This document shows, in pieces, positions 17,451-26,749 of a stretch of 64,000 bases of DNA. Made by a program: the position numbers and the translations under genes. This DNA is from Roseithermus sacchariphilus (GTDB lineage Bacteria; Bacteroidota; Rhodothermia; Rhodothermales; MEBIC09517). The DNA lies in the NCBI GenBank assembly GCA_003285105.1, contig CP030158.1, positions 1,039,447 to 1,103,446 of the forward strand. The letters are read 5' to 3'. The first letter of the stretch is position 1, and the number at the start of each line of letters is the position of its first letter. The notes under the pieces were generated by a model, which had not been told where the DNA came from, did not search any database, and saw only the letters and a list, made by a program, of their open reading frames with translations.

Positions 17451-18713
17451 CTACTCGACCAGCGCCTGGTACACCAGCCCGGGGATCTGATCCCGCAGAG
17501 GGAGGCCGCCGGCGGGCATGAGCTGCGTCATGAACACCGCGGCCAGGCGCTCCCGCGGGTCGATCCAGTAGATCGGGTAGTAGGCGCTGCCCCAGCCGTA
17601 GGCCCCCACGGTGCCGAGATCGCCGTACGCCCCCAGGTCGTCGATCACCCAGAAGCCGAGGCCGAAGCCGGTGGCGTCCCAGGGATAGTCGCCGCGCGGG
17701 ACGGCAATGCTCCGCATCAGCTCCACCGTCTTCGGGCTGAGCAGCCGCACGCCGTCCAGCTCGCCGCCGTTGAGCAGCATCTGCAGGAAGCGGCCGTAGT
17801 CGGTGGTGGTCGAGAGCAGCCCGGCGCCGCCGCTGAAGCACTGCCGTGGGCCGTTCAGGTAGTCCGTCGTCGCGTTCGATTCCTCCAGCACCAGCTCACC
17901 GTCGCGCAGGCCATAGACGTTGGCGAGGCGGTCGGCTTTCTCCGGGGGCAGGAAGAAATGCGTGTCCGTCATGCCGAGCGGCTCGAAGATGCGCTCCCGG
18001 AAGAAGCGGTCGAGCGGCATCCCGGAGACGACCTCCACCAGGTAGCCGAGCACGTCGGTCGAGTAGCCGTACTGCCACGCCTCGCCGGGGTGGGCGTGCA
18101 GCGGCAGCGTAGCCAGCCGCTCGATGGCCGCGCCGATGGGCTCCGCACGGTCGGCGAAGTACCAGCCGGTCAGGCCGGCCGCTTCGTAGCGCGACCGGGC
18201 GACGCCGTTGCCGTAGGTCAGCCCGGCCCGGTGGGTGAGCAGGTGGTGGATGGTGATGGGCCGGCGCGCGGGCTCCAGCCGGAACGGCGGATCGGACCCC
18301 TCGGGATTCGCCACGGCGACCTGCATGTGCTCGAAGGCCGGGATGTAGCGGTGCAGCGGATCGTCGAGCAGGAAGCGGCCTTCCTCGTAGAGCATCATCA
18401 CCGCCACGGTCGTCACGGCCTTGGTCATCGAGGCGATGCGGAAGATGGTGTCCGTCGTCATCGGCGTGCCGGCTTCCCGGTCGCGCAGGCCATAGGGCCG
18501 CAGGTGTACCGCCTTCCCGTCCCGCAGCACCAGCATGACGCCCCCGGCCAGCTGCCCGTCGGCGATGTAGCCTTCGATGACGGCGTCGAGGCGCTGCAGC
18601 CGTTCGGCGGAGAAGCCGGCGTCGGCCGGGTCGACGGCGGCAAACTGGGCGGCCGCGGGCCGGACCACGGCGGCGACCACCAGCACCAGGAGCAGACGGG
18701 GCAGGACACGCAT
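17451..18713 (-). CDS. Exported serine hydrolase of the beta-lactamase (class C/PBP-like) family
   Basis: The 420-residue protein, counted from ATG 18713, has a clear signal peptide (MRVLPRLLLVLVVAAVV…AAAQ). An upstream in-frame ATG would add 59 residues overlapping the divergent gene and is unlikely. The catalytic Ser95-x-x-Lys98 is in SMTK, and the YSN-like tyrosine motif is at Tyr217 (WQYGYSTDVLG). The HHLLTHRAGLTYG block and GFGLGFWV near the C-terminus are typical of PF00144 members such as D-aminopeptidases, esterases and D-alanyl carboxypeptidases; true AmpC lactamases differ in the Y-x-N motif. It is likely periplasmic. It shares an operon with the gamma-glutamyltransferase 7 bp downstream and diverges from a D-aminoacylase, which suggests peptide or D-amino-acid turnover instead of antibiotic resistance. 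Confidence 0.9.
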   Translation of the reverse strand: MRVLPRLLLVLVVAAVVRPAAAQFAAVDPADAGFSAERLQRLDAVIEGYIADGQLAGGVMLVLRDGKAVHLRPYGLRDREAGTPMTTDTIFRIASMTKAVTTVAVMMLYEEGRFLLDDPLHRYIPAFEHMQVAVANPEGSDPPFRLEPARRPITIHHLLTHRAGLTYGNGVARSRYEAAGLTGWYFADRAEPIGAAIERLATLPLHAHPGEAWQYGYSTDVLGYLVEVVSGMPLDRFFRERIFEPLGMTDTHFFLPPEKADRLANVYGLRDGELVLEESNATTDYLNGPRQCFSGGAGLLSTTTDYGRFLQMLLNGGELDGVRLLSPKTVELMRSIAVPRGDYPWDATGFGLGFWVIDDLGAYGDLGTVGAYGWGSAYYPIYWIDPRERLAAVFMTQLMPAGGLPLRDQIPGLVYQALVE

Positions 18714-18728
18714 GAGACGTCGGAAGGC

Positions 18729-18737
18729 TATATTGCG
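18729..18737 (+). promoter_or_regulatory. Candidate -10-like element TATATTGCG for the D-aminoacylase gene
   Basis: TATATTGCG lies in the 76-bp divergent gap, 53 bp before the ATG at 18790. The same 9-mer occurs 50 bp before the universal stress gene at 49422. It partly resembles the Bacteroidota -7 box TAnnTTTG. No clear -33 box accompanies it, so this is a motif-recurrence inference only. Confidence 0.4.
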
Positions 18738-18789
18738 GAAGACGCGTCGTGTCCAAGCTAGCCGATCCGCTCCACTCACGCCACCATCC

Positions 18790-20403
18790 ATGTCGCCTCG
18801 CTGGCTCCTTTCCGTCCTGCTCGTGCTCATTACCGGCTGCGGCGAAGCACCGATCACCGGCCACTTCGACGTCATCCTCGCCGGCGGCACCGTCTACGAC
18901 GGCCTCGGCACCCCCGGCCGCGTGGCCGACGTAGCCCTCCGGGCGGATACCATCGCCGCCATCGGGGACCTGCGCCACGCCACGGCCGACGCGGTGCTGG
19001 ACGTCGCCGGCCTGGCCGTCGTGCCGGGCTTCATCGACATCCACAGCCACGCCCTGAGCAGCACCGTCGAGCAGAGCGCCCTGGTGCGGCGGCCGGACGC
19101 GGAGAACTACGTGCGGCAGGGCGTCACGACGGTCCTGGGCGGGCAGGACGGCAGCTCGGCGGTGCCCGTCGCCCCGCTGCTCCAGGCCCTGGAAGCCCGG
19201 CCGCCCGCCGTCAACGTCGGCACTTTCGTGGGGCACGGCTCCGTGCGCGCTTTCGTGATGGGCAACGTGGACCGCGCCCCCACGCCCGCCGAACTGGAGC
19301 GGATGAAGGCGCTCGTCGCCGACGCCATGGCGGCCGGGGCCTTCGGGCTCTCCTCGGGGCTGGAGTACACCCCGGGCGCCTTCGCCACGACGGACGAGCT
19401 GATCGCGCTGGCGCGGGTGATCGCCCCGTACGACGGGCTCTACATCAGCCACGTCCGGGACGAGGGCGGGCGCCTGCTGGAAAGCGTCGAGGAGGTGATC
19501 GCCGTCGGCGAGGGGGCGGGCGTGAAGGCGCAGGTGACGCATCACAAGCTGATCGGCAAGCACCGCTGGGGCGGCAGCGCGGCCTCGCTGGCGCGGATCG
19601 ATGAAGCCCGCCGGCGCGGCGTGGACGTGGCCAGCGATCAGTACCCGTACACCGCCTCCAGCACGGGGATGACGATCCTCTTCCCGAGCTGGAGCCTCGA
19701 AGGCCGCCGCGCCGACCGCCTGGCGCGCCTGCGCGACCCGGCCACCCGCGCCCGCATCCGCGACGCCATCGTCGAGCACCTCGAACGCGAACGCGGCGGC
19801 GACCCGGCGACGGTCGTGGCGGCCAGCTGCCCCTTCGACCCGTCGCTCAACGGCCAGAGCCTCGCCGACATCCTGGCGGCCCGTGGCCGGGCCGTCACCC
19901 TGCCCAACGCCGCCGAGCTGGCGATGGAGCTGCTGGAGTGCGGCGGCTGCCAGGGCGTCTTCCACTCGATGGGCGAGGAAGACGTGCGGCGCATCATGCA
20001 GCACCCGATGACCATGATCGCCTCCGACGGCGGCGTCCCCGCCCCGGGCGAGGGTGTGCCGCATCCGCGCAACTACGGCACCTTCGCCCGCGTGCTGGCC
20101 CACTACGTCCGCGACGAGCAGGTGCTGTCCTTCGAAGAGGCCGTGCGCAAGATGACGAGCCTGCCGGCCTCCCGCCTCGGCCTCGCCGACCGGGGCGTGC
20201 TGCGCGTCGGCGCCAGGGCCGACGTCACCGTGCTGGACCCGGCCACGGTGCAGGACCACGCCACCTTCACCGAGCCCCACCGCTACGCCACGGGCGTCGT
20301 CCACGTCTTCGTCAACGGCACCGCCGTCCTTCGCGACGGCGAGCCCACCGGCGCCCGGCCCGGGCAGGTGCTGCGCAACCCCCGTGCGCACGCCGGCCGC
20401 TGA
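18790..20403 (+). CDS. N-acyl-D-amino-acid deacylase (D-aminoacylase) family lipoprotein
   Basis: The 537-residue protein starts at MSPRWLLSV. The N-terminus ends in a lipobox LITGC with Cys17, so it should be a lipoprotein of the periplasm or outer membrane. The amidohydrolase fold is shown by FDVILAGGTVYDG (composite beta-sandwich), the metal motif PGFIDIHSHAL (His86, His88), GVTTVLGGQDG, GLSSGLEYTPGAFA (a D-aminoacylase signature), the SHVRDEGGRL block, a QVTHHK strand and the late aspartate in MIASDGG. The SRLGLADRG…GARADVTVLDP tail is typical. Family members remove the acyl group from N-acyl-D-amino acids using Zn. It is divergent from the serine hydrolase/GGT operon and shares its promoter region. 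A dihydroorotase- or N-acyl-D-glutamate-type specificity cannot be excluded. Confidence 0.9.
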   Translation: MSPRWLLSVLLVLITGCGEAPITGHFDVILAGGTVYDGLGTPGRVADVALRADTIAAIGDLRHATADAVLDVAGLAVVPGFIDIHSHALSSTVEQSALVRRPDAENYVRQGVTTVLGGQDGSSAVPVAPLLQALEARPPAVNVGTFVGHGSVRAFVMGNVDRAPTPAELERMKALVADAMAAGAFGLSSGLEYTPGAFATTDELIALARVIAPYDGLYISHVRDEGGRLLESVEEVIAVGEGAGVKAQVTHHKLIGKHRWGGSAASLARIDEARRRGVDVASDQYPYTASSTGMTILFPSWSLEGRRADRLARLRDPATRARIRDAIVEHLERERGGDPATVVAASCPFDPSLNGQSLADILAARGRAVTLPNAAELAMELLECGGCQGVFHSMGEEDVRRIMQHPMTMIASDGGVPAPGEGVPHPRNYGTFARVLAHYVRDEQVLSFEEAVRKMTSLPASRLGLADRGVLRVGARADVTVLDPATVQDHATFTEPHRYATGVVHVFVNGTAVLRDGEPTGARPGQVLRNPRAHAGR

Positions 20404-20624
20404 CCGCCGCCCGCCGGGGCCTTCCCCGCGTGTTCATGGAACATCCGGGCGATTCGGGCGAATGAGCCGCCCCGGCCGCCCGCATCGCGGCGCCGGCGCC
20501 ATCCTCTCCCTTCCCTTTTCGGAGGGTCGATGGCCGGTGGAGGAGATGTTTCCTCCTGCGGGCTCCCAGCCCCGACCTTCCAGCCCCGGCCTTCGCCCCT
20601 CCCCCTTCGACCCTCGTCCTTCCC

Positions 20625-22430
20625 GTGAGCCAGCAGCTTCGCAACATCGCCATCGTCGCCCACGTCGACCACGGCAAAACCACCCTCGTCGACGCCATGC
20701 TGTGGCAGAGCGGTACCTTCCGCGAGAACCAGGACGTCGCCGAGCGGGTGATGGACTCGATGGACCTGGAGCGGGAGAAGGGCATCACGATCATGGCCAA
20801 AAACACGGCCATCTTCTACGAGGGGGTCAAGATCAACATCGTCGACACGCCGGGGCACGCCGACTTCGGCGGCGAGGTGGAGCGCACGCTGCGGATGGTC
20901 GACGGCATCATGCTGCTCGTTGACGCCGCCGAGGGGCCGCTGCCGCAGACGCGCTTCGTGCTGTCGAAGGCGCTCCAGCTCGGGCTGCCGTCCATCGTGG
21001 TCATCAACAAGATCGACCGGCAGGACGCCCGCCCGAAGGAGGTGCTCGACGCCATCTACGACCTCTACATCGACCTCGACGCCACCGAGCAGCAGATCGA
21101 GTTCCCCGTGCTCTACGCCGTGGCCCGGGACGGCCAGTGCACGCCGGACCCCGACGCCGCGCTGACCGACCTGCGCCCGCTCTTCGAGGCGATCCTGGAG
21201 ACGGTGCCCGCCCCGCAGGGCGACGCCGAGGCGCCGCTGCAGGTGCTGGTGACGAACGTCCAGCCGGATCCCTACCGGGGTCCGCTCGCCATCGGGCGCG
21301 TGGTGCAGGGCACGCTCCGCAACCGCCAGAAGGTCACGCTCTGCCACCGCGACGGCTCGCAGACCCGCGCCGAGGTGACGGCGCTGTTCGAGTACGAAGG
21401 GCTGGAGCGCGTCGAGGTGGACGCCGTCGGGCCGGGCGACATCTGCGCCATCGCCGGCATGGCCGGCATCGGGCTGGGCGAGAGCATCGCCGACGCCGAG
21501 GATCCGCAGCCGCTGGAACCCCTGCACGTCGACGAGCCGACGATGTCGATGGAGTTCCGCATCAACGACGGGCCCTTCAGCGGGCGCGAGGGGCAGTACG
21601 TCACCTCCCGCAACCTGCGCGACCGGCTCTTCCGCGAGGCCGAGACGAACCTCGCCATGCGCATCGAGGAGACGGACTCGCCGGACCGCTTCCTCGTCTA
21701 CGGCCGGGGCGAGTTGCAGATGGCCATTCTGATCGAGCAGATGCGGCGCGAGGGCTACGAGTTCTGCGTGGGCATGCCGCAGGTCATCACCCGGGAGATC
21801 GACGGCAAGACGCACGAGCCTTACGAGCTGGCGCTGATCGACGTGGCCGAGGAGTACATGGGCGTGGTCGTCGAGAAGCTGGGCCGCCGCAAGGGGCAGA
21901 TGACCAAAATGGTCAACCACGGCAGCGGGCGCGTGCGCCTGGAGTTCCGCATCCCGAGCCGCGGCCTGATCGGCTACCGCACCGAGTTTCTGACGGACAC
22001 GAAGGGCACCGGCATCCTGACCCACCTGTTCGACGGCTACGGCCCCTGGGCGGGCGAGATCACGCACCGCACCACCGGCGCGCTCGTGGCGGACCGTACG
22101 GGCAAGGTAACCGGGTATGCCGTGCTGAACCTGCAGGAGCGCGGCGAGCTGTTCGTCGCCCCCGGCGAGGCCGTCTACGAGGGCATGATCGTGGGCGAGA
22201 ACAGCCGGGACGTGGACCTCGACGTGAACATCACGAAGGAGAAGAAGCTCACCAACATGCGCGCCGCCTCGGCCGACGTCTACGAGAAGCTGACGCCGCC
22301 ACGCCGCCGGTCGCTGGAGGAGTCCATCGAGTTCATCCGGCAGGACGAACTGATCGAGATCACCCCGCAGTCGATCCGCCTGCGCAAGCGCTACCTCGAC
22401 CCCCACGAGCGCAAGCGCCGGGCGCGGTAA
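20625..22430 (+). CDS. typA: GTP-binding translational regulator TypA/BipA
   Basis: The 601-residue protein matches the family length of about 605. GTPase motifs are G1 [10 protein letters not shown] (12-21), G2 in EKGITI, G3 [11 protein letters not shown] and G4 NKIDR. Elongation-factor domains II and III follow, then the BipA-specific C-terminal region with [21 protein letters not shown] and [10 protein letters not shown]. BipA acts on the ribosome in large-subunit assembly and stress or cold adaptation. The start is a GTG at 20625 that opens directly on [17 protein letters not shown]; no closer ATG exists without truncating G1. The 221 bp upstream is pyrimidine-rich, and I see no clear promoter or terminator in it. 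It is convergent with the TPR gene, with only 3 bp between the stops. Confidence 0.97.
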   Translation: MSQQLRNIAIVAHVDHGKTTLVDAMLWQSGTFRENQDVAERVMDSMDLEREKGITIMAKNTAIFYEGVKINIVDTPGHADFGGEVERTLRMVDGIMLLVDAAEGPLPQTRFVLSKALQLGLPSIVVINKIDRQDARPKEVLDAIYDLYIDLDATEQQIEFPVLYAVARDGQCTPDPDAALTDLRPLFEAILETVPAPQGDAEAPLQVLVTNVQPDPYRGPLAIGRVVQGTLRNRQKVTLCHRDGSQTRAEVTALFEYEGLERVEVDAVGPGDICAIAGMAGIGLGESIADAEDPQPLEPLHVDEPTMSMEFRINDGPFSGREGQYVTSRNLRDRLFREAETNLAMRIEETDSPDRFLVYGRGELQMAILIEQMRREGYEFCVGMPQVITREIDGKTHEPYELALIDVAEEYMGVVVEKLGRRKGQMTKMVNHGSGRVRLEFRIPSRGLIGYRTEFLTDTKGTGILTHLFDGYGPWAGEITHRTTGALVADRTGKVTGYAVLNLQERGELFVAPGEAVYEGMIVGENSRDVDLDVNITKEKKLTNMRAASADVYEKLTPPRRRSLEESIEFIRQDELIEITPQSIRLRKRYLDPHERKRRAR

Positions 22431-22433
22431 CGG

Positions 22434-24548
22434 TCAGGAGCCGTCAGCCGCCTGCCGGGCGGCATCGCAGCGGGGAGCGAGGGCGGTAGCCTCGTCGTAG
22501 CGGTCGGCCTTGTGGAGGGCTTCGAGGAGGAAGCCGCAGACGGTCGTGTCGGTCGGGTCGGCTTCGAAGCGGGCCTGCCAGCGGGCAATGAGCAGGGCGA
22601 GGCCTCCCTGCGCTCGGTAGAGCCGGAGGAGACGCCGGAAGCCATCCGGGTCGTCCGGGGCCAGGGTATGGAAGCGTTCGGCAGCCAGCAGCGCCGCGCG
22701 GTCGTCGCCCCGGGCTTCATGCAGCGTGGCGAGCAGCCGGTGGGCCTCGGGCAAGGCTGGCGTGAGCGCGGCGGCCTGATCGGCCAGGGCGAGCGCGCGG
22801 GCGGTATCCCCCTGAGCCAGGTGGTAGCGGCCGACCAGCAGATGCAGCGTGCCGGAGGTGGGATACGCCGCGAGGAGGCGGCGGTGGACGGCCTCGGCGG
22901 TCGAGGCCGGGCACGCCGGGGCGATCTCCGCGAAGGCGTCGGCGGCGAGCGTGTTGGCTTGTTCCAGACGGTCGCGGGTCAGGTCGGGCCGGGCCGTCAG
23001 CGACGGGTCGGCGAAGCGCTGCTCCAGCGTGCGGTGGGCGGCCTGCTGCTGCCGGTCGAGGGCTTGCAGGGCCCGGGTGGCCGCTGTCGTTGCGAGCACG
23101 CACGCCTGCTCCATCCGCCCGTCTGCCCGGGCCAGGACGGCGAGCCGGTACACCGGGAACGCCTGCGTCGAGTCTTCGGCCAGGGCCTGCCGGTACGCGC
23201 GGGCCGCCCGCTCCGGCGCCTGCGTCTGCTCCAGCACATGGCCGAGGCGGGCATAGGCGTCGGCGGTCGGGGCCGTGGCGAGGAGGGCTTCGTAAGCCGC
23301 CTCGGCCGCCTCCCAGCGGGCCATGGCCTCCAGCACCCGGGCGCGGCCCGCCAGCAGGTCCGCGTCCGCCGGACGCAGCGCCAGACCCTCGTCGTACGCA
23401 TCCAGCGCGGCGCGCAGGCTGTCCTGCTGCTCGTAGGTCTGGCCGATCAGGTAGAGGCTCGTGGCGCGGTCGCCGGTGAGGGTGGCCAGCGTGTCATACG
23501 TGGCGCGGGCAGCGTCCCACTCCTCCTGCCAGACGCGCACGCGGGCCAGGCGGCGCAGCACCTCGTCCTCCTCGGGGAAATGACGGCGCATGTACTGGAG
23601 GATGTTCTCCACCCCTTTCAGGTTGAGCGCGCGCAGCTGGGCTTCGATGTAGGCGTCGTAGACCGACCGCTCGGTCGGGTGGCGACGCAGGAGCGTCTCG
23701 AAGACGCCGAGGGCCTTCAGCCGCTGCTGACTGGCGAGCAGCACCTGCGCATAGGCCAGGCCGATGGCGGGATCGTCGGGACGCAACGCGTAGAGCGCTT
23801 CGTAGGGAGCGAGGAGTTCGTCGAGTCGATCCAGCTGGAGAAGGGCCGCCGCCTGGAAGCGCAGCAGTCGCTCGGACTCCGGGAAGTGCGCCAGGCCACG
23901 CTCGGCGGCGGTCAGCGCGGCGGCGGCGTCCTGCTGCTCCAGCAGGAGAAAGGCGAGGTTGGCATGCACGTCTTCCACGTCGGGCGCCCGCGTGCGCGCC
24001 TCCCGGTAGGCCTGCACGGCCGCTTCGAGATCACCCGCCTCGTACGCCGCGCTCCCGGCGACCTGCAGCAGGTCGGCCACGCGGCGGCGGGCCCGGGCGT
24101 AGGTCAGGCCCGGAATCGAGGCACCGGCCCGCAGGCGATCTTCGACCGCCCGATAGCGCGCGAGGGCCTCGTCGACCCGCTCCTCCTGGACGAGCGCCTC
24201 CGCGCCGAGCTGGAGCAGATGGGCGTCGTCCGGGAAGACACGGCGGCCGCGGTCGGCGATGGCACGCGCCCGGGCGGGCTGCCCGGCACGGAGATAGGCG
24301 AGGGCCAGGCCCGTGTAGGCCTCGCGCCGGAGCGAATCCCGACGCAGCGCCTCCTGCAGCAGCGGAATCGCCCCGGCATCGGCCCCTTCGTCCAGCAACC
24401 GGAGCCCCGCCTCGAGCGGCGTCGGCGTCTGCGCCCGGAGGGGCGAGGCACCGGGCAGGAGCAGGGCCAGCATCCAGGCGGTGAGCAGCGTGCGAAGCAC
24501 CATCGACAGAACATCCATACGAAACCACCCCACGAGGCGACGAAGCAA
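22434..24548 (-). CDS. Exported TPR-repeat protein
   Basis: The protein has 704 residues from ATG 24548; the internal ATG codons at 24518 and 24503 give a cleaner signal peptide (MVLRTLLTAWMLALLL…LRAQ) and are equally plausible. The rest is nearly all tetratricopeptide repeats from about residue 45 to 690, with the A-x-x-x-Y/L-x-x-A-L-x-x-x-P pattern recurring every 34 residues (AIPLLQEALRRDS, AVQAYREARTRAP, ALDAYDEGLALRP, AARAYRQALAEDS, RALALADQAAALTP). Such arrays are protein-binding scaffolds; after export this one would sit in the periplasm or on the outer-membrane inner face. It begins 12 bp after the FN3 gene on the same strand and is the last gene of the barrel/giant/FN3/TPR unit. It may assist surface assembly of the giant protein; that role is inferred from context alone. 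Confidence 0.88.
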   Translation of the reverse strand: MLRRLVGWFRMDVLSMVLRTLLTAWMLALLLPGASPLRAQTPTPLEAGLRLLDEGADAGAIPLLQEALRRDSLRREAYTGLALAYLRAGQPARARAIADRGRRVFPDDAHLLQLGAEALVQEERVDEALARYRAVEDRLRAGASIPGLTYARARRRVADLLQVAGSAAYEAGDLEAAVQAYREARTRAPDVEDVHANLAFLLLEQQDAAAALTAAERGLAHFPESERLLRFQAAALLQLDRLDELLAPYEALYALRPDDPAIGLAYAQVLLASQQRLKALGVFETLLRRHPTERSVYDAYIEAQLRALNLKGVENILQYMRRHFPEEDEVLRRLARVRVWQEEWDAARATYDTLATLTGDRATSLYLIGQTYEQQDSLRAALDAYDEGLALRPADADLLAGRARVLEAMARWEAAEAAYEALLATAPTADAYARLGHVLEQTQAPERAARAYRQALAEDSTQAFPVYRLAVLARADGRMEQACVLATTAATRALQALDRQQQAAHRTLEQRFADPSLTARPDLTRDRLEQANTLAADAFAEIAPACPASTAEAVHRRLLAAYPTSGTLHLLVGRYHLAQGDTARALALADQAAALTPALPEAHRLLATLHEARGDDRAALLAAERFHTLAPDDPDGFRRLLRLYRAQGGLALLIARWQARFEADPTDTTVCGFLLEALHKADRYDEATALAPRCDAARQAADGS

Positions 24549-24560
24549 CGCGACGACGTA

Positions 24561-26615
24561 TCAGGGACGGCGACCGCGCGGCGGCCCGGCCTGCGTGCGG
24601 GTGCTGGCACGGCCCTCCTGGCCGGACGTGTCCACGGCTCGGACCCGGTACCACCAGCCGGCGTTCCCCGCCGGATCGGTCCAGGCCGGTTCGGGGAGCA
24701 GGCCATCGTGCGCGGGGACGTAGGCTCCGGTGGCCGTCTCGGCGCGCTCCACGCGGTACCCGGCCAGGTCCGCAACCGGCACGGCTTCCCAGACGAGCCG
24801 GACACCGTCCGGCCCGGCCTGTGCCTGGACGTTGCGCACGGGCGGCGGGGGGCTCGCATCGCGCATCCGAAGTGTATCGGGAGGAGACGGCGGGCTCACG
24901 TTGCCGAGCGAGTCGATGGCGACGACGTGGTAGACGTACGTACGCCCCGGCACGACGTCCTCGTCGCGCGTGTAGCGGGGAGCCGTCCCGAGGCGCGCCA
25001 CCACCGTGTCCGCGTCCGGCCCGGGCTGCACTCTCCGGCGCACCTCGTAGGCCGTCACGTCCCCGGACGTCGAGGCATTCCACGTCAGCCGGGCGCGCAC
25101 GCCATCCTCCACGGTGGCGCGGAGAAAGCCCGGCGCCGCAGGCGGGGTACGATCGGGGATCTGGAGGCGGACGAAGGCGGTGTCGCTGACGTTGCCGGCG
25201 CTGTCGGCCGCGGCTACGCCGTAGTGGTACACGGCCCCCTCGGCAAAGGCGGCTCCTGCCACGCCCCGGTCGATGAGCAAGGTGTCCCGCAGGGCCGCGC
25301 CGTTGAGCTGGGCGAAGGCGTTGGGAGGGGGCGGGGCGTTGCCGGTGAGGCGCCGGCGGAGGACGACGTATGTGGCCAGGTCGGCCGCGGGCGCGGGGAC
25401 GTGCCAGGAGACCTGCACGCTGCCGTCGTCCAGCGCGACGGCGCGGGCGGCGGCAGGCGGGGGCGGCGGCTCGGTGTCCTCCACCAGCGCGCTCGCGGCG
25501 TTGCTGCGCGGGCTCTCGTTGCCGCTGGCATCCACCGCCGTGACGGCGTACTGGTACTGCCGGCCGGGGCGGGTCGTGGTATCCACGTAGATCGGCTGGA
25601 GGACGTCCAGCAGCGAGTCCGTCAGCATGCGCCACGGGCCGGTGCTGCGCGGGGCGCGATAGACCCGGTACCCGGCCGCGTCCGGCTCGATGCTCACCGG
25701 CCAGGTGACCTCCACCGTCCGATCCGGCAAGACGCGGGTGCGGACGTCCCGCACGAGGGCGGGCGGGACGTTGTCCTCGACGGTGTAGGTGAGCACCTCG
25801 CCGGGGGCGCTGGCCTGCCCGGTGATGTCTACCGCCACCACGTACAGCGCGTAGGTCGTACCGAGGGTGGGGACGGTGAAGGTGTGGGCGAACTCGGTGG
25901 CGCCGCGGGTGCGCGCCAGCGCCTGCGCATGGACACGGACGACCTCGTCGCTGCCGGGCTGGCTCCGGTACACGTCGAACCGGATCACGTAGTCGTCCGC
26001 CGCCCGGTCGAAGGCCGGGTAGGTCCACCGGAGCGTCACCTGCGCGCCGGTGTGGGAAGCCCCCTCGATGGTCGGCGGTGCCGGGCGCTGCGGCGTGAGC
26101 GCCACCGTCGCCTCCACGGGATCCCCCGCAGGCTCCCCCCGGTCGTCGACGGGCTGGAGACGGTAGGTGACGGTCTGGCCGGGTGTGGCCGTCGTGTCGA
26201 TGAACAGCCGGCCCAGGGCCTGACCCACCTCCGGGTAGGTAAAGCTGAGCAACAGGTTCAGGTCGCGGCGTGTCTGGAGGCGCAGGAGCGTCCCCTGCGG
26301 CGAGGTGGCCCCGACGGCCTCAGCCACCACGGCGTACCGCCCCCCGATGCGGGCGGCGAAGGTAGGCCCGTCCGGCGCAGCATGGAGAGGCACCTCGGTG
26401 AGCGGCACGAAGGCGTCCGCACCGGCGTCCCGGCGGGCCACCGTCACCCCGTAGCCCGGCGGCAGCGGAAGGCCGTGGTAGACGTACACGTCACCGTCTG
26501 CCTGCGTCGCCACGCGCAGAGCCGGCGGAGCGTCCTGCGCCGCCGCCGGAGAACCAGCCAGCAGGACGAGCAGACCGGCCAGTAACAGAGATACGCGGAA
26601 AAAAACCATGAGCAT
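24561..26615 (-). CDS. Exported fibronectin type III multi-domain protein
   Basis: The 684-residue protein starts at MLMVFFRVSLLLAGLLV with a signal peptide ending AAAQ. The frame continues upstream but there encodes Arg-rich nonsense antiphase to the giant gene, so ATG 26615 (or 26609) is chosen. After an N-terminal domain of about 110 residues it contains about five FN3-like domains. The clearest repeat is PPA…VRDVRTRVL…VEVTWPVS…GYRVYRAPRSTGPW…YQYAVTAVDASGNESPRS, and later copies close with AVDSAGNVS-, AIDSLGNVS- or AVDTSGQEG-like motifs. There is no T9SS sorting domain and no enzyme motif. It follows the 4141-residue TANFOR-like gene after 134 bp and precedes the TPR gene by 12 bp. Similar FN3 proteins are, from memory, common next to TANFOR-domain genes in Bacteroidota, which supports one functional unit. 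Confidence 0.88.
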   Translation of the reverse strand: MLMVFFRVSLLLAGLLVLLAGSPAAAQDAPPALRVATQADGDVYVYHGLPLPPGYGVTVARRDAGADAFVPLTEVPLHAAPDGPTFAARIGGRYAVVAEAVGATSPQGTLLRLQTRRDLNLLLSFTYPEVGQALGRLFIDTTATPGQTVTYRLQPVDDRGEPAGDPVEATVALTPQRPAPPTIEGASHTGAQVTLRWTYPAFDRAADDYVIRFDVYRSQPGSDEVVRVHAQALARTRGATEFAHTFTVPTLGTTYALYVVAVDITGQASAPGEVLTYTVEDNVPPALVRDVRTRVLPDRTVEVTWPVSIEPDAAGYRVYRAPRSTGPWRMLTDSLLDVLQPIYVDTTTRPGRQYQYAVTAVDASGNESPRSNAASALVEDTEPPPPPAAARAVALDDGSVQVSWHVPAPAADLATYVVLRRRLTGNAPPPPNAFAQLNGAALRDTLLIDRGVAGAAFAEGAVYHYGVAAADSAGNVSDTAFVRLQIPDRTPPAAPGFLRATVEDGVRARLTWNASTSGDVTAYEVRRRVQPGPDADTVVARLGTAPRYTRDEDVVPGRTYVYHVVAIDSLGNVSPPSPPDTLRMRDASPPPPVRNVQAQAGPDGVRLVWEAVPVADLAGYRVERAETATGAYVPAHDGLLPEPAWTDPAGNAGWWYRVRAVDTSGQEGRASTRTQAGPPRGRRP

Positions 26616-26639
26616 CGAACCACATCGGCGGGGGCAGAC

Positions 26640-26678
26640 GGGAGGCGGCGCCGTACACGACGCCTCCCCTGTATCATA
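26640..26678 (-). promoter_or_regulatory. Stem-loop and weak promoter-like box between giant gene and FN3 gene
   Basis: In the 134-bp gap GGGAGGCG (26640-26647) pairs with CGCCTCCC (26661-26668) around a 13-nt loop. No T-tract follows on the minus strand, so it is not a standard terminator. Just upstream on the same strand lies TATGAT (26678-26673), close to a -10 box but without a good -35. It may set separate expression of the FN3-TPR pair, or process the transcript. Confidence 0.35.
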
Positions 26679-26749
26679 ACGCAAAATGGCGCGGCAACCG
26701 GACACGCTCCCGCCCTTTTCCCGGCATCCCGGCATCGCCTCTGGCGGCG

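Noticed and set aside
17451-18713. Antibiotic-resistance beta-lactamase
   Set aside because: The S-x-x-K motif is present but the tyrosine motif and the HHLLTHRAGL block fit the esterase/D-peptidase members of the family, and the neighbours are peptide-salvage enzymes.
17896-20391. 831-codon minus-strand open frame over the D-aminoacylase gene
   Set aside because: It overlaps two genes with intact catalytic motifs and has low-complexity Gly/His/Val/Arg composition.
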